A stretch of DNA of 38,877 nucleotides from an uncultured Pelagibacteraceae bacterium (GTDB lineage: Bacteria > Pseudomonadota > Alphaproteobacteria > Pelagibacterales > Pelagibacteraceae), in assembly GCA_902524635.1 (NCBI GenBank), contig CABZDY010000004.1, forward strand, positions 1-38,877, given 5' to 3'. Positions 28,873 to 35,994 of this stretch are shown one piece after another (the first letter of the stretch is position 1; each line of letters opens with the position of its first letter). A program made the position numbers and the translations under genes. The notes under the pieces were generated by a model that did not search any database, was not told the origin of the DNA, and saw only the letters and a list, made by a program, of their open reading frames with translations.

Positions 28873-29942
28873 AAAAATATCAGGTAGCAATAATAGGAAC
28901 TAATATAGGAGCTAAACATTTTGAAGACTTTCAAAAAGTATCAGACCGATTTAGTGTTCATACATTGTGTGGTTTAACAAGAGATGCAATAGATAAAATC
29001 TTGGCGTCAAATAATGATACTAAAATGTCATTAAACTTTGATGATGTGTTAAAAGTAAAGGAAATAGATATAATAGATATTTGTCTCCCGCCCCATTTAC
29101 ACTTTTCGGTGTGCAAAAAATCTCTAGAAGCAGGAAAACATGTAATTTGTGAAAAACCATTGGTTTCAAGCCTTAAAGAAATTGATGAATTAGAAAATAT
29201 TAGTAAAGAAACAGGAAAGATAATCTTTCCTGTATTCCAATATAGGTATGGATTAGGATTTTCTAAATTTAAAGCACTAATTAGGTCAGGACTTGCTGGA
29301 AAACCTTTAATCGCCTCATTAGAAACTCATTGGAATAGAGGAAAAGATTATTATTCAAAACCTTGGAGAGGTACTTGGGACGGTGAACAAGGTGGGGCAA
29401 TATTAAGTCATGCTATACATATTCATGACTTGGTGAGTATGATACTAGGACCAGTTTCAAATGTATTTGCAAAATTAACAACAAGAGTAAATGATATTGA
29501 GGTCGAAGACTGTGCGTCTTTATCAATTGAAATGGAAGATGGAACATTGGTCACTAGCTCTATCACCCTAGGTGCAGCAAATAATACCAGTAGACTAAAA
29601 TTCTGTTTTGATGGGCTGACAGTAGAATCGGGAGCATCTCCAGATAAACCTTATAATCCAGCTGACGATGAATGGGTATTTTTACCAAGAGCTCCTATTT
29701 CAAAAAGTCAAATTGAAGAAGTATTGTCAAAAGTCGAAAAACCTAAATCATGGTACGCAGGAATGTTTGATGAAATAGCCAACAAACTTGATGGAAAAGT
29801 AAGTGATGAAGTAACTTTATTGGATGCTAGAAAATCTTTAGAATTTGTAACAGCTGTTTACAGTTCATCAAGACAAAACAAAAGTATCAAACTTCCAATT
29901 ACAAATGACAATCCTTTGTACAGTTCCTGGTTACCAAAATAA
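28869..29942 (+). CDS. Gfo/Idh/MocA family oxidoreductase (second of pair)
   Basis: This is a 357-aa dehydrogenase of the same family but clearly diverged from its neighbour. It has 'VAIIGTNIGAKHFEDF' as the nucleotide-binding start, the standard catalytic 'CEKPLVSS' (K96), and 'GGAILSHAIHIHDLVSMILGP' with the catalytic His. The ATG overlaps the stop of the upstream gene. It ends directly against the convergent 2-hydroxyacid dehydrogenase with no bases between. The pair, the transporters before them and the dehydrogenase after them suggest a small catabolic module of unknown substrate. Confidence 0.86.
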   Translation: MKKYQVAIIGTNIGAKHFEDFQKVSDRFSVHTLCGLTRDAIDKILASNNDTKMSLNFDDVLKVKEIDIIDICLPPHLHFSVCKKSLEAGKHVICEKPLVSSLKEIDELENISKETGKIIFPVFQYRYGLGFSKFKALIRSGLAGKPLIASLETHWNRGKDYYSKPWRGTWDGEQGGAILSHAIHIHDLVSMILGPVSNVFAKLTTRVNDIEVEDCASLSIEMEDGTLVTSSITLGAANNTSRLKFCFDGLTVESGASPDKPYNPADDEWVFLPRAPISKSQIEEVLSKVEKPKSWYAGMFDEIANKLDGKVSDEVTLLDARKSLEFVTAVYSSSRQNKSIKLPITNDNPLYSSWLPK

Positions 29943-30968
29943 TCAATAACCTAATTTAGGATCAACTTGATTATTTAAATCCTTTTTATCAATAAATAGT
30001 ATTAAATTCTGAAAAAACTTTTCTAAAACCATTTCAATATAATTTCCTTTGCTATCTGAAGATATATGAGGTGTAATTACTAAATTTGGAGTATCCCAAA
30101 ATTTAGAATTTCTGTCTATGGGCTCCTCTGAAAAAACATCTAAAATAGCTCCAGCAATTTCATTTTTTTTTAATTTTTTTCTTAGATGCTCATAATCCAT
30201 CACAGATTCACGGCCAATATTAACAATTCCACACGTAGCTTTAAGAACATCTAATCTTTTCTGATTTATTAATCCTTTTGTTTCGTTTGTTTCAGGAACA
30301 GCTAAATAAAGAAAATCAGCCTCAGGTAGGACTTCATCAATCCTATCAAATGTTATAACTTTTGAACAACCTTCAACTACTCTACCCCTTCTATTAACTC
30401 CAATAACTTTAGCTCCTAATGATCTTATATGTTTAATCATTGACCCACCTAATGATCCAGTGCCTACCACTACAACTTTTTTACTATCAATTGGGTTACT
30501 TAATAAAGTTACAAACTCTTTTTTTTTTTGATTAGTAATTATTCTTGTCATATGGTTTTGAAGCATCAAAACACTCATTAATCCAAATTCACCTGCTTTT
30601 TTTGAATGTATTCCACTACTATTTGTTAAAATTATATCTTTTTTAAGCCAATTAAATGGATAAAGATGATTAACACCCGCCGACACAATATGTATCCATT
30701 TTAAATTTGGTGCAATTTTACTTAGATTTTTTGTTGGAAAATTCCATGTAAGCAAAATATCTGCATCTTTCATTGAAGATTTCCAATTATCATCATCCCA
30801 CTCAACTATGTATGAAACCTTATGTTTTATCTTTGGGTGTTTATTGAGAAAATTTTCAAATAATTCTTTTGGAACACTACTATTTTTTTCACCTTCTAAA
30901 TCACAAGGCAAAGAACCTTTTTTCCAGTGATTATTTCTTATATGAATTTTAATTTTACCTTTGGACAT
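29943..30968 (-). CDS. D-2-hydroxyacid dehydrogenase family protein
   Basis: This 341-aa NAD-dependent dehydrogenase interconverts 2-hydroxy and 2-keto acids. The dinucleotide motif is 'VVGTGSLGGSMIKHI' (168-182). The catalytic Arg, Glu and His are R253 ('NIGRESVMD'), E282 ('DVFSEEPID') and H301 ('VITPHISS'). It is monocistronic here, convergent with the Gfo/Idh pair and divergent from the YajQ gene. The exact substrate (glyoxylate, hydroxypyruvate, phosphoglycerate or another) is not determinable. The absence of an ACT domain argues against a SerA-type phosphoglycerate dehydrogenase. Confidence 0.87.
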   Translation of the reverse strand: MSKGKIKIHIRNNHWKKGSLPCDLEGEKNSSVPKELFENFLNKHPKIKHKVSYIVEWDDDNWKSSMKDADILLTWNFPTKNLSKIAPNLKWIHIVSAGVNHLYPFNWLKKDIILTNSSGIHSKKAGEFGLMSVLMLQNHMTRIITNQKKKEFVTLLSNPIDSKKVVVVGTGSLGGSMIKHIRSLGAKVIGVNRRGRVVEGCSKVITFDRIDEVLPEADFLYLAVPETNETKGLINQKRLDVLKATCGIVNIGRESVMDYEHLRKKLKKNEIAGAILDVFSEEPIDRNSKFWDTPNLVITPHISSDSKGNYIEMVLEKFFQNLILFIDKKDLNNQVDPKLGY

Positions 30969-31066
30969 TTAAAATTAAAATATACTAAAATTTTAAAAAT
31001 TATAACAATGATTAAAGAAGGTTGTTCTCATAAAAAAATGTAATATTGTATAGAATATTAAAAATT

Positions 31067-31552
31067 ATGCCTTCATTTGATGTAATAAGTAAAATTAATT
31101 ATCAAGAATTTGACAATGCTCTTGCTAATTGTTTAAGAGAAATTGCTAACAGATATGATTTTAAGGGACTTAATATTTCAATTGAAAGAAAAGATAAAGT
31201 AATAACTACTTTAGTACCAGATGAACTAAAATTAAAACAAGTAAATGAATTGCTACAAGTTCATCTTATAAGAAGAAAAGTAGATCCAAGGGTAATAAAG
31301 GTTAAAAATTCAGAAGGTGCAGCAGGCGGAACTATCAGGCAAGTTAGTGAATTAGCAGAGGGTATTAGCCAAGAAAATGCTAAGAAGATTATTGCTGATG
31401 TGAAAAAACTAAAACTTAAAATCCAAATTAAAATTCAAGGCGAAGAATTAAGAGCGCAAGGAAAAAAAAGAGATGATCTTCAAGAAGCAATATCTGCAAT
31501 AGAAGCTATAGATATAGGGCTTCCAATTGAATTTATAAACTTTAGAGATTAA
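31067..31552 (+). CDS. YajQ family nucleotide-binding protein
   Basis: YajQ proteins bind nucleotides, and some bind cyclic di-GMP and act as effectors. The track's start at 31046 adds seven residues; the family begins at 'MPSFDVISKINYQEF', so I use the ATG at 31067 (161 aa). The core 'REIANRYDFKG', 'RRKVDPRVIKV' and 'IRQVSELAEGISQENAKKI' is present, as is 'IQGEELRAQGKKRDDLQ' near the C-terminus. It stands alone, with 98 bp upstream to the divergent dehydrogenase. Confidence 0.92.
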   Translation: MPSFDVISKINYQEFDNALANCLREIANRYDFKGLNISIERKDKVITTLVPDELKLKQVNELLQVHLIRRKVDPRVIKVKNSEGAAGGTIRQVSELAEGISQENAKKIIADVKKLKLKIQIKIQGEELRAQGKKRDDLQEAISAIEAIDIGLPIEFINFRD

Positions 31553-31574
31553 TTCAATTTTAAGTTTGTAGGCT

Positions 31575-31607
31575 AGACATTGTAATTGAGTAAAATGTCT
31601 CTATATA
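31575..31607 (+). promoter_or_regulatory. Candidate promoter with overlapping inverted repeat
   Basis: In the 67 bp before the ABC transporter genes, TTGTAA (31580-31585) and TATATA (31602-31607) are spaced by 16 bp. A perfect 7-bp inverted repeat, AGACATT-N12-AATGTCT (31575-31600), overlaps the -35 and the spacer, as a repressor site would. Both patterns can arise by chance in AT-rich DNA. Confidence 0.4.
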
Positions 31608-31619
31608 TCAACAAATTAC

Positions 31620-32555
31620 ATGTCTACTAATCAAATATCTATTAACAATCTTTCAAAAGCTTACGATAACGGATTTGAAGCTTTAAAAAAAGTTAACTTA
31701 GAAATAAAAAAAGGAGAGATTATAGCTCTACTAGGACCAAATGGTGCAGGCAAGACAACTTTAATCAGTATTATATGTGGTATTGTTACACCTTCCTCAG
31801 GAAAAGTAACTGTTGAAAATTTTGATATTATTGAAGATTATCGAGAGACACGTTCAAGAATTGGATTAGTCCCTCAAGAGTTAACATTAGAATTATTTGA
31901 AACTGTTTTTAACAATGTCTCTTATTCAAGAGGGTTAAATGGGAAAAAACCTAACCCAAAACATATAGAAAAAATTTTAAAAGATTTAAGTATGTGGGAT
32001 AAAAAAGATCTAAGGTTAAGACAACTATCTGGTGGAATGAAGAGAAGAGTTTTAATTGCAAAAGCTTTATCTCATGAACCTTCAATATTATTTTTAGACG
32101 AACCGACAGCAGGAGTTGATGTTGAGTTAAGAAGAGATATGTGGAAAGTAGTTGAAGATTTAAGAAAAACTGGAGTAACAATTATTCTAACCACCCATTA
32201 TATTGAAGAAGCAGAAACAATAGCAGATAGGGTAGCAGTTATTAATCAGGGGGAAATAATTGTTATTGATGAAACAAAAGAATTATTAAAAAAGATGGGT
32301 CAGAAAAAGTTAAGTGTAAATCTTCAAAGTGAAATTAGTGAAATCCCTGATAGTTTAGGTAAATATAATTTAGAAATAGGTAAAGATAACAAAACAGTAG
32401 AATACACTTATGATGTTAATTCAGAAAGCACTGGGATAACTAACTTACTTAAAGATTTAAAAGATGCAGGTTTAAAGCTGCAGGATTTAAAAACTGAACA
32501 AACTACTTTAGAGAAAATATTTGTTAATTTAGTAAAGGAGAATAATGAAATTTAA
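31620..32555 (+). CDS. ABC transporter ATP-binding protein (ABC-2 exporter)
   Basis: This is the ATPase of an ABC-2 type exporter, 311 aa. Walker A is 'GPNGAGKT' (39-46), the signature 'LSGGM' is at 136-140, Walker B '[10 protein letters not shown]' is at 156-165, and the switch His is in 'TTHYIEEAE'. A C-terminal domain of about 85 residues follows, as in DrrA/NodI/CcmA-type exporters. It overlaps the permease gene by 11 bp. The substrate is unknown; the layout matches polysaccharide, lipid or drug exporters of the YadG-YadH type. Confidence 0.92.
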   Translation: MSTNQISINNLSKAYDNGFEALKKVNLEIKKGEIIALLGPNGAGKTTLISIICGIVTPSSGKVTVENFDIIEDYRETRSRIGLVPQELTLELFETVFNNVSYSRGLNGKKPNPKHIEKILKDLSMWDKKDLRLRQLSGGMKRRVLIAKALSHEPSILFLDEPTAGVDVELRRDMWKVVEDLRKTGVTIILTTHYIEEAETIADRVAVINQGEIIVIDETKELLKKMGQKKLSVNLQSEISEIPDSLGKYNLEIGKDNKTVEYTYDVNSESTGITNLLKDLKDAGLKLQDLKTEQTTLEKIFVNLVKENNEI

Positions 32556-33312
32556 TTATTATGCATTTAGAGCCATGTATCTTCATGAAATGGATCGTTT
32601 TAAAAGAACTTTGTTGCAATCTCTTTTTTCACCAGTGCTTTCAACCTCTTTATACTTTATCGTTTTTGGTTCAGTGATAGGAGGTTATGTGGAGAATATT
32701 GATGGTATCAGTTATGGATCTTTTATTGTTCCAGGTCTATTAATGCTTACGTTGCTTACCCAATCAATTAGTAACACTTCATTTGGTATTTTTTTTCCAA
32801 AATTTAACGGAACCATGTATGAGATTTTAGCAGCTCCAATTTCTACATTTGAAATTGTCCTTGCATTCGTTGGAGCAGGCGCGACTAAAACTTTATTAGT
32901 AGGTGTAGTAATTTTTATTACAGCTACTTTTTTTGTAGAAGTTCAAGTGATATATCCATTGTTAATGGTTTTTTTATTAGTTCTAGTGGCTTTTACCTTT
33001 GCTTTATTTGGTTTTTTAATTGGCTTGATGAGTTCTAACTTTGAACAAATGTCAATTATTCCAACACTAGTGGTTACACCTATGGTTTTCCTGGGGGGAA
33101 GTTTATATTCTTTAGATATGTTACCAGAGTTCTGGCAAACCGTTACTTATTTTAATCCAGTAGTATATTTAATTAATGGTTTAAGATTTGCGTTCTATGG
33201 AGTTTCTGATTTCAATATTTGGATCAGTATTAGCTCAATGGTATTTTTTTTAATAATTTGTGTAACAGTCGTATCTGTTTTACTCAAAAAAGGTTATAAA
33301 ATTAAATCTTAG
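32545..33312 (+). CDS. ABC-2 type transporter permease
   Basis: This 255-aa inner-membrane protein has six spans (about 25-45, 60-80, 105-130, 138-165, 170-190 and 228-248). The ABC-2 signature segment reads '[29 protein letters not shown]'. It pairs with the ATPase just upstream. The ATG follows an AAAGGAG ribosome-binding site. It belongs to the YadH-like group. It is the last gene before the accessory stretch. Confidence 0.9.
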   Translation: MKFNYYAFRAMYLHEMDRFKRTLLQSLFSPVLSTSLYFIVFGSVIGGYVENIDGISYGSFIVPGLLMLTLLTQSISNTSFGIFFPKFNGTMYEILAAPISTFEIVLAFVGAGATKTLLVGVVIFITATFFVEVQVIYPLLMVFLLVLVAFTFALFGFLIGLMSSNFEQMSIIPTLVVTPMVFLGGSLYSLDMLPEFWQTVTYFNPVVYLINGLRFAFYGVSDFNIWISISSMVFFLIICVTVVSVLLKKGYKIKS

Positions 33313-33320
33313 CTACTTGC

Positions 33321-33443
33321 ATGAATGAAATTGTTTTAGGTATATTCGTTATTGTTGTCGTAGGTTTTTATTTATTTAGACCTACCTCCAAACAAGAAGA
33401 GAAAGACTTCAAATCTAAAAATAATTGGCGAGGTGGATTTTGA
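33321..33443 (+). CDS. Small single-span membrane peptide (40 aa)
   Basis: This ORF is too short for the track. It reads MNEIVLGIFVIVVVGFYLFR and continues with a charged, basic tail ending NNWRGGF. One hydrophobic span (about 4-19) followed by a positively charged segment predicts a small inner-membrane peptide with its tail in the cytosol. It starts 8 bp after the permease stop. A second, frameshifted copy follows directly (TGAATG junction), which supports it being a real gene family. There is no clear ribosome-binding site. Function unknown. Confidence 0.45.
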   Translation: MNEIVLGIFVIVVVGFYLFRPTSKQEEKDFKSKNNWRGGF

Positions 33444-33478
33444 ATGAAAGAACTTTTAGAGATTATGGTTCTGTGTTG

Positions 33479-33513
33479 TAGGATTTTATATAGAAACTAG
33501 TCCCAAACTAAAG
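33479..33513 (+). repeat. Island repeat, copy A
   Basis: This copy shares 'TAGGATTTTATA' and 'ACTAGTCCC(C)AAACTA' with copy D at 35992-36040, but has three C instead of four in the middle. It lies inside the frameshifted small-peptide copy, where it encodes 'VGFYIETSPKL'. It is the most diverged of the four in its 3' half. Confidence 0.5.
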
Positions 33514-33520
33514 CAAGTTG

Positions 33521-33561
33521 AAACAAATTCGTTGAAAATCATATTGATTAGGAATTTGTTT
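33521..33561 (+). other. Nested inverted repeat (possible RNA hairpin)
   Basis: A perfect 10-bp inverted repeat (AAACAAATTC at 33521-33530, GAATTTGTTT at 33552-33561) encloses a second one (AATCA, 3-nt loop, TGATT at 33537-33549). It could fold into one bulged hairpin of about 41 nt. There is no T-run after it, so it is not a typical intrinsic terminator. It lies just before the 85-aa gene and overlaps the candidate -35. Confidence 0.45.
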
Positions 33562-33571
33562 TGCCTATATT
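33544..33571 (+). promoter_or_regulatory. Candidate promoter of the 85-aa gene
   Basis: TTGATT (33544-33549) and TATATT (33566-33571) are spaced by 16 bp. Transcription would begin near 33578, about 23 nt before the ATG at 33601. A strong GAAAGGAAAAA ribosome-binding site precedes that ATG. This is one of the clearer promoter-plus-RBS arrangements in the window. Confidence 0.45.
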
Positions 33572-33600
33572 AATTTAATTAATTAAAGAAAGGAAAAACT

Positions 33601-33858
33601 ATGAACTTTGTTGGAACAACAACATATGATGGAACTAAAAAAGATGCAGATGAATTATACAGTATATTTAAAGATGATCTTGCAAAATGCACGTCATCAT
33701 TTGAATGGGCACACATCCGTGAAGGTAAAATGATTTTTATTGCAAATGTTACTGATGAAGAAAAATTTTATGCCTTATTTGAAGATCAAAGATCTAAAGA
33801 CTGGAACGCAAAGTTTAATGCTAAAGATGAAGCTTGGAAACTTGAGAAAATAATGTAA
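33601..33858 (+). CDS. Hypothetical protein, 85 aa
   Basis: I do not recognise this protein. It is a compact soluble 85-residue product rich in Lys, Asp, Glu and Phe, opening MNFVGTTTYDGTKKDADELY and ending with 'DWNAKFNAKDEAWKLEKIM'. An alternating pattern (a helix 'ADELYSIFKDDLAK', a strand 'GKMIFIANV', a helix 'DEEKFYALFEDQR') suggests a small alpha/beta ferredoxin-like fold, by inference only. It has the best ribosome-binding site in the region and a plausible own promoter, so it is likely well expressed. Its stop codon TAA touches the first base of repeat copy B. Confidence 0.75.
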   Translation: MNFVGTTTYDGTKKDADELYSIFKDDLAKCTSSFEWAHIREGKMIFIANVTDEEKFYALFEDQRSKDWNAKFNAKDEAWKLEKIM

Positions 33859-33895
33859 CTAGATCATAGACTAGATCATTTCGAGATAAATCAAA
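33858..33895 (+). repeat. Island repeat, copy B
   Basis: This 38-bp copy, 'ACTAGATCATAGACTAGATC...', aligns without gaps to copy C and shares the end 'GAGATAAATCAAA'. Its first half differs and contains its own internal duplication (ACTAGATCAT, AG, ACTAGATCAT). It begins at the stop codon of the 85-aa gene and ends just upstream of the truncated 75-aa-like gene, as copy D does before the intact one. Confidence 0.6.
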
Positions 33896-33906
33896 GGTGT
33901 ATAGTT

Positions 33907-33993
33907 ATGACGGAAGTAAATCGGCGTAAACTCTGGACTTTGATTGTGGAAGCTGGCGATTATTTACGGTGCTAGTGGTACACCCTACCTGAC
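33907..33993 (+). pseudogene. Truncated copy of the 75-aa island gene
   Basis: From the ATG the frame reads MTEVNRRKLWTLIVEAGDYLRC and stops at 33975. The intact 75-aa gene reads MNKENASKLWKIIQEAGDYLQGQLPD. The shared 'KLW..I.EAGDYL' block and similar DNA (TAAACTCTGG, GAAGCTGGCGATTATTTAC) show common ancestry. After the stop, the same frame continues to 'LPD', matching 'QLPDHPNHP' with a 9-base insertion. The remnant then runs into the 10-bp tandem repeat. Higher GC than its surroundings. Confidence 0.65.
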
Positions 33994-34017
33994 ACTACCT
34001 CACACTACCTCACACTA
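33985..34017 (+). repeat. 10-bp tandem repeat CTACCTCACA
   Basis: Three full units (CTACCTGACA, CTACCTCACA, CTACCTCACA) plus a partial unit form a 33-bp array. It is strikingly GC-richer than the rest of the window. It starts where the truncated 75-aa copy reaches its 'LPD' codons, so slippage expansion of that codon region may have destroyed the gene. Confidence 0.8.
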
Positions 34018-34083
34018 GTTACGCGGATAATTAAAATTTAATTAAAGATAATTCATCTAAAGACTCATTAATTTAAGTAACAA

Positions 34084-34121
34084 ACTAGTCCCCAAACTAG
34101 AACATTTAGAGATAAATCAAA
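34084..34121 (+). repeat. Island repeat, copy C (left flank of nuclease gene)
   Basis: The first 33 bases (34084-34116), 'ACTAGTCCCCAAACTAGAAC...', match copy D (36008-36040) with a single A/G difference. The end 'GAGATAAATCAA' is shared with copy B. One frame through it reads 'LVPKLEHLEINQ', like the small-peptide tail in copies A and D. It ends 37 bp before the start of the 611-aa nuclease gene. Confidence 0.8.
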
Positions 34122-34158
34122 CTGAAAAAAAAACTGATTATGTTAGAATAATTAATTA

Positions 34159-35994
34159 ATGATAGTAAATCAATTAACAGAAAAAGACGTAAAAAAAAGA
34201 CTTAAAAAAATTAATATTACCTTAAAATCTAAATATACAAGAAGTAATAAAAAGATTTTTTATAAATGTAATATTTGTAATTATTCTACAAAAGCGACTG
34301 CTTATTATGTTTGGAATAAAGGCTGCTTAAATTGTAGAAAAATATTTTCAAAAAAAAATAATAAAAAAATTCAAATTCAACAAAAAGGCTCCCTTGCTGA
34401 TCATCCATATTTGGTAAATGAATATGATAAATCTAATCCGTTAAAGCCTGATCAGATTCCAAATACATCAAGAGACAAATTAAAATGGATTTGTAGTAAA
34501 TGTGGACACAAGTGGAAAGCTGCTCTTAGAATTCGTTTAAAACCATCTAATAAAAATCAAAAATATAGAAATTGTGAAAAGTGTGCACATAAAATCAGTG
34601 GAAATAATTTAGCTATCTCATTAATTAAAAAAAGAGGTTCTCTTAAAGATATGAGTCCCGAAATAATGAAAGAATGGGATTATAAAAAAAATGAAATTAA
34701 ACCAGAAAATATTTCACCTTATTCATCTAAAAAGGTTTGGTGGCTTTGTAGCAAAGGTCATTCATGGGAAGCAAAACCATCAAACAGATTAATCGGCAAA
34801 ACTAATTGTCCTGATTGTAATAATTTCAAAACCTCTAGAGCCGAAATAAGAATATATTCTGAATTAGTAAATATAATAAATAATGTAAAATGGTCATTTT
34901 ATTTGGAAAAAAGACAATTAGATATTTACTTACCTAATCAAAAAATCGCTTTTGAAATTGATGGCCACTATCACAGTAACAAAGAAAAAAGTGATATAAA
35001 AAAAAATATTTTTTTTAAAAAAAGAAATATTAATATTATAAGACTTAGAGATGTTGGTTTAAAAAGCAAATTATCTTCTTTAGATTTTTTTGTTGATACT
35101 TCAGAAATTAAAATAAATGATCTTCAAAAAATTTATAAAATTCTTTTGAATACAAAATTATTAAACAAAAAAGAAACTTTCGAAGTTAAAAAAAGATTAT
35201 TAAAGAATAATTTTTTTAATGATGAGGAGTATAGAAGAATATGTAGTTTTCTGCCTGGACCTCCACCAGAAAAAAGTTTTGAGATATTAAAACCTGAAAT
35301 TTCACTAGAATGGGATTATAAAAAAAATTTTCCTTTACAACCAAGTATGTTTACAACTGGATCAAATCAGAAAGTAAGTTGGTTATGTTCAAATTGTGGA
35401 AAATCATTTACTCAATCAATATTAAACAGAACCAATGGTCAAGGGTGTAAACAATGTGGTAATAAAAGAGGGGTTATTAAGAGAGTTAAAAAGATAATTA
35501 AAGAAAAAGGCTCTCTCAAAAAGAAATTTCCCATTTTAACTAAAGAATTTTTAGAATTTGAGAATAAAATAAAAGCTGAAAATGTGCCTATTACGAGCAA
35601 AATGTACGCATGGTGGTTTTGTGAAAAACATAATCACAAATGGCAAGCTTCTGTATATGATAGAACGATAGGCGAAAGACATAATTGCTCTTTATGTTAC
35701 AGGGAAAATCAGTCAGAAATTACTAGACTTGCTAAGTTTAATAAAAAAAACAGTTTTCAAAAAAAATTTCCTATAATATTTAGCCACATCCTTAAAGATA
35801 AAATTAAAAATATAGATCTTAAAACTATTACTTATGGTTCAAAAGTAAAACTATGGTTTAAATGTTCTAACAAACATATCTTTCAATCTAAACCAAATAA
35901 TCAAACTTCTGATAAAAAAGATAAATTAAAATGTAGAGATTGTTATGATCAAAGAGTAAAATTTGAAGTTAATAATATCATCCTCGGTAAATAG
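34159..35994 (+). CDS. Zinc-ribbon repeat protein with Vsr/DUF559-like endonuclease domain
   Basis: This 611-aa protein consists of repeated DUF4379-like units of the form 'GSL...P.L..EWDYKKN..P..I...S...WWxCxxGHxW....R...CxxC'. I count a degenerate first unit (about 22-60) and units at about 77-145, 160-222, 372-434, 451-517 and 530-597. Between the third and fourth units lies a PD-(D/E)xK/Vsr-like domain (about 225-305) with E229, 'RQLDIYLP' (D255) and 'FEIDGHYH' (E266, D268, H270). This suggests a DNA-binding metal-dependent nuclease. The biological role is not known; defence, homing or repair are all possible. It is very Lys/Asn-rich, has no clear ribosome-binding site, and is bracketed by repeats C and D. 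Confidence 0.85.
   Translation: MIVNQLTEKDVKKRLKKINITLKSKYTRSNKKIFYKCNICNYSTKATAYYVWNKGCLNCRKIFSKKNNKKIQIQQKGSLADHPYLVNEYDKSNPLKPDQIPNTSRDKLKWICSKCGHKWKAALRIRLKPSNKNQKYRNCEKCAHKISGNNLAISLIKKRGSLKDMSPEIMKEWDYKKNEIKPENISPYSSKKVWWLCSKGHSWEAKPSNRLIGKTNCPDCNNFKTSRAEIRIYSELVNIINNVKWSFYLEKRQLDIYLPNQKIAFEIDGHYHSNKEKSDIKKNIFFKKRNINIIRLRDVGLKSKLSSLDFFVDTSEIKINDLQKIYKILLNTKLLNKKETFEVKKRLLKNNFFNDEEYRRICSFLPGPPPEKSFEILKPEISLEWDYKKNFPLQPSMFTTGSNQKVSWLCSNCGKSFTQSILNRTNGQGCKQCGNKRGVIKRVKKIIKEKGSLKKKFPILTKEFLEFENKIKAENVPITSKMYAWWFCEKHNHKWQASVYDRTIGERHNCSLCYRENQSEITRLAKFNKKNSFQKKFPIIFSHILKDKIKNIDLKTITYGSKVKLWFKCSNKHIFQSKPNNQTSDKKDKLKCRDCYDQRVKFEVNNIILGK

Larger units (their letters stand above)
33444..33573 (+). 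pseudogene. Frameshifted tandem copy of the small membrane peptide
   Basis: Starting at the ATG that overlaps the previous gene's stop, frame 0 gives MKELLEIMVLCCRILYRN and stops at 33500. Skipping one base (33474) restores 'VVGFYIETSPKLKQVETN' and runs to a TAA at 33573. 'MKELLEIMVL...VVGFY' parallels 'MNEIVLGIFV...VVVGFY' in the intact upstream gene, so this is probably a decayed duplicate. The alternative is a genuine 18-aa ORF or chance similarity between two AT-rich stretches. Confidence 0.35.
33859..34158. other. Non-coding stretch with gene remnants
   Basis: These 300 bases hold no intact gene. In order they contain repeat copy B, a truncated relative of the 75-aa gene (33907-33993), a GC-richer 10-bp tandem repeat (33985-34017), an AT-rich spacer, and repeat copy C (34084-34121). 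I looked for tRNA cloverleaves and saw none. Confidence 0.7.

Noticed and set aside
31046-31066. Seven extra residues on the YajQ protein
   Set aside because: The family starts at MPSFD, which is the internal ATG at 31067.
31553-31619. Riboswitch upstream of the ABC transporter
   Set aside because: Only a simple 7-bp inverted repeat is present in 67 bp, too little for a known riboswitch class; an operator is more likely.
33859-34158. tRNA or other known RNA gene in the GC-richer gap
   Set aside because: No cloverleaf or acceptor-stem pairing could be drawn, and the GC-richer part aligns with the 75-aa gene instead.
34159-35994. Group I or II intron carrying a homing endonuclease
   Set aside because: The gene does not interrupt a recognisable host gene or RNA and no intron core structure was apparent by eye; a free-standing nuclease is the simpler reading.
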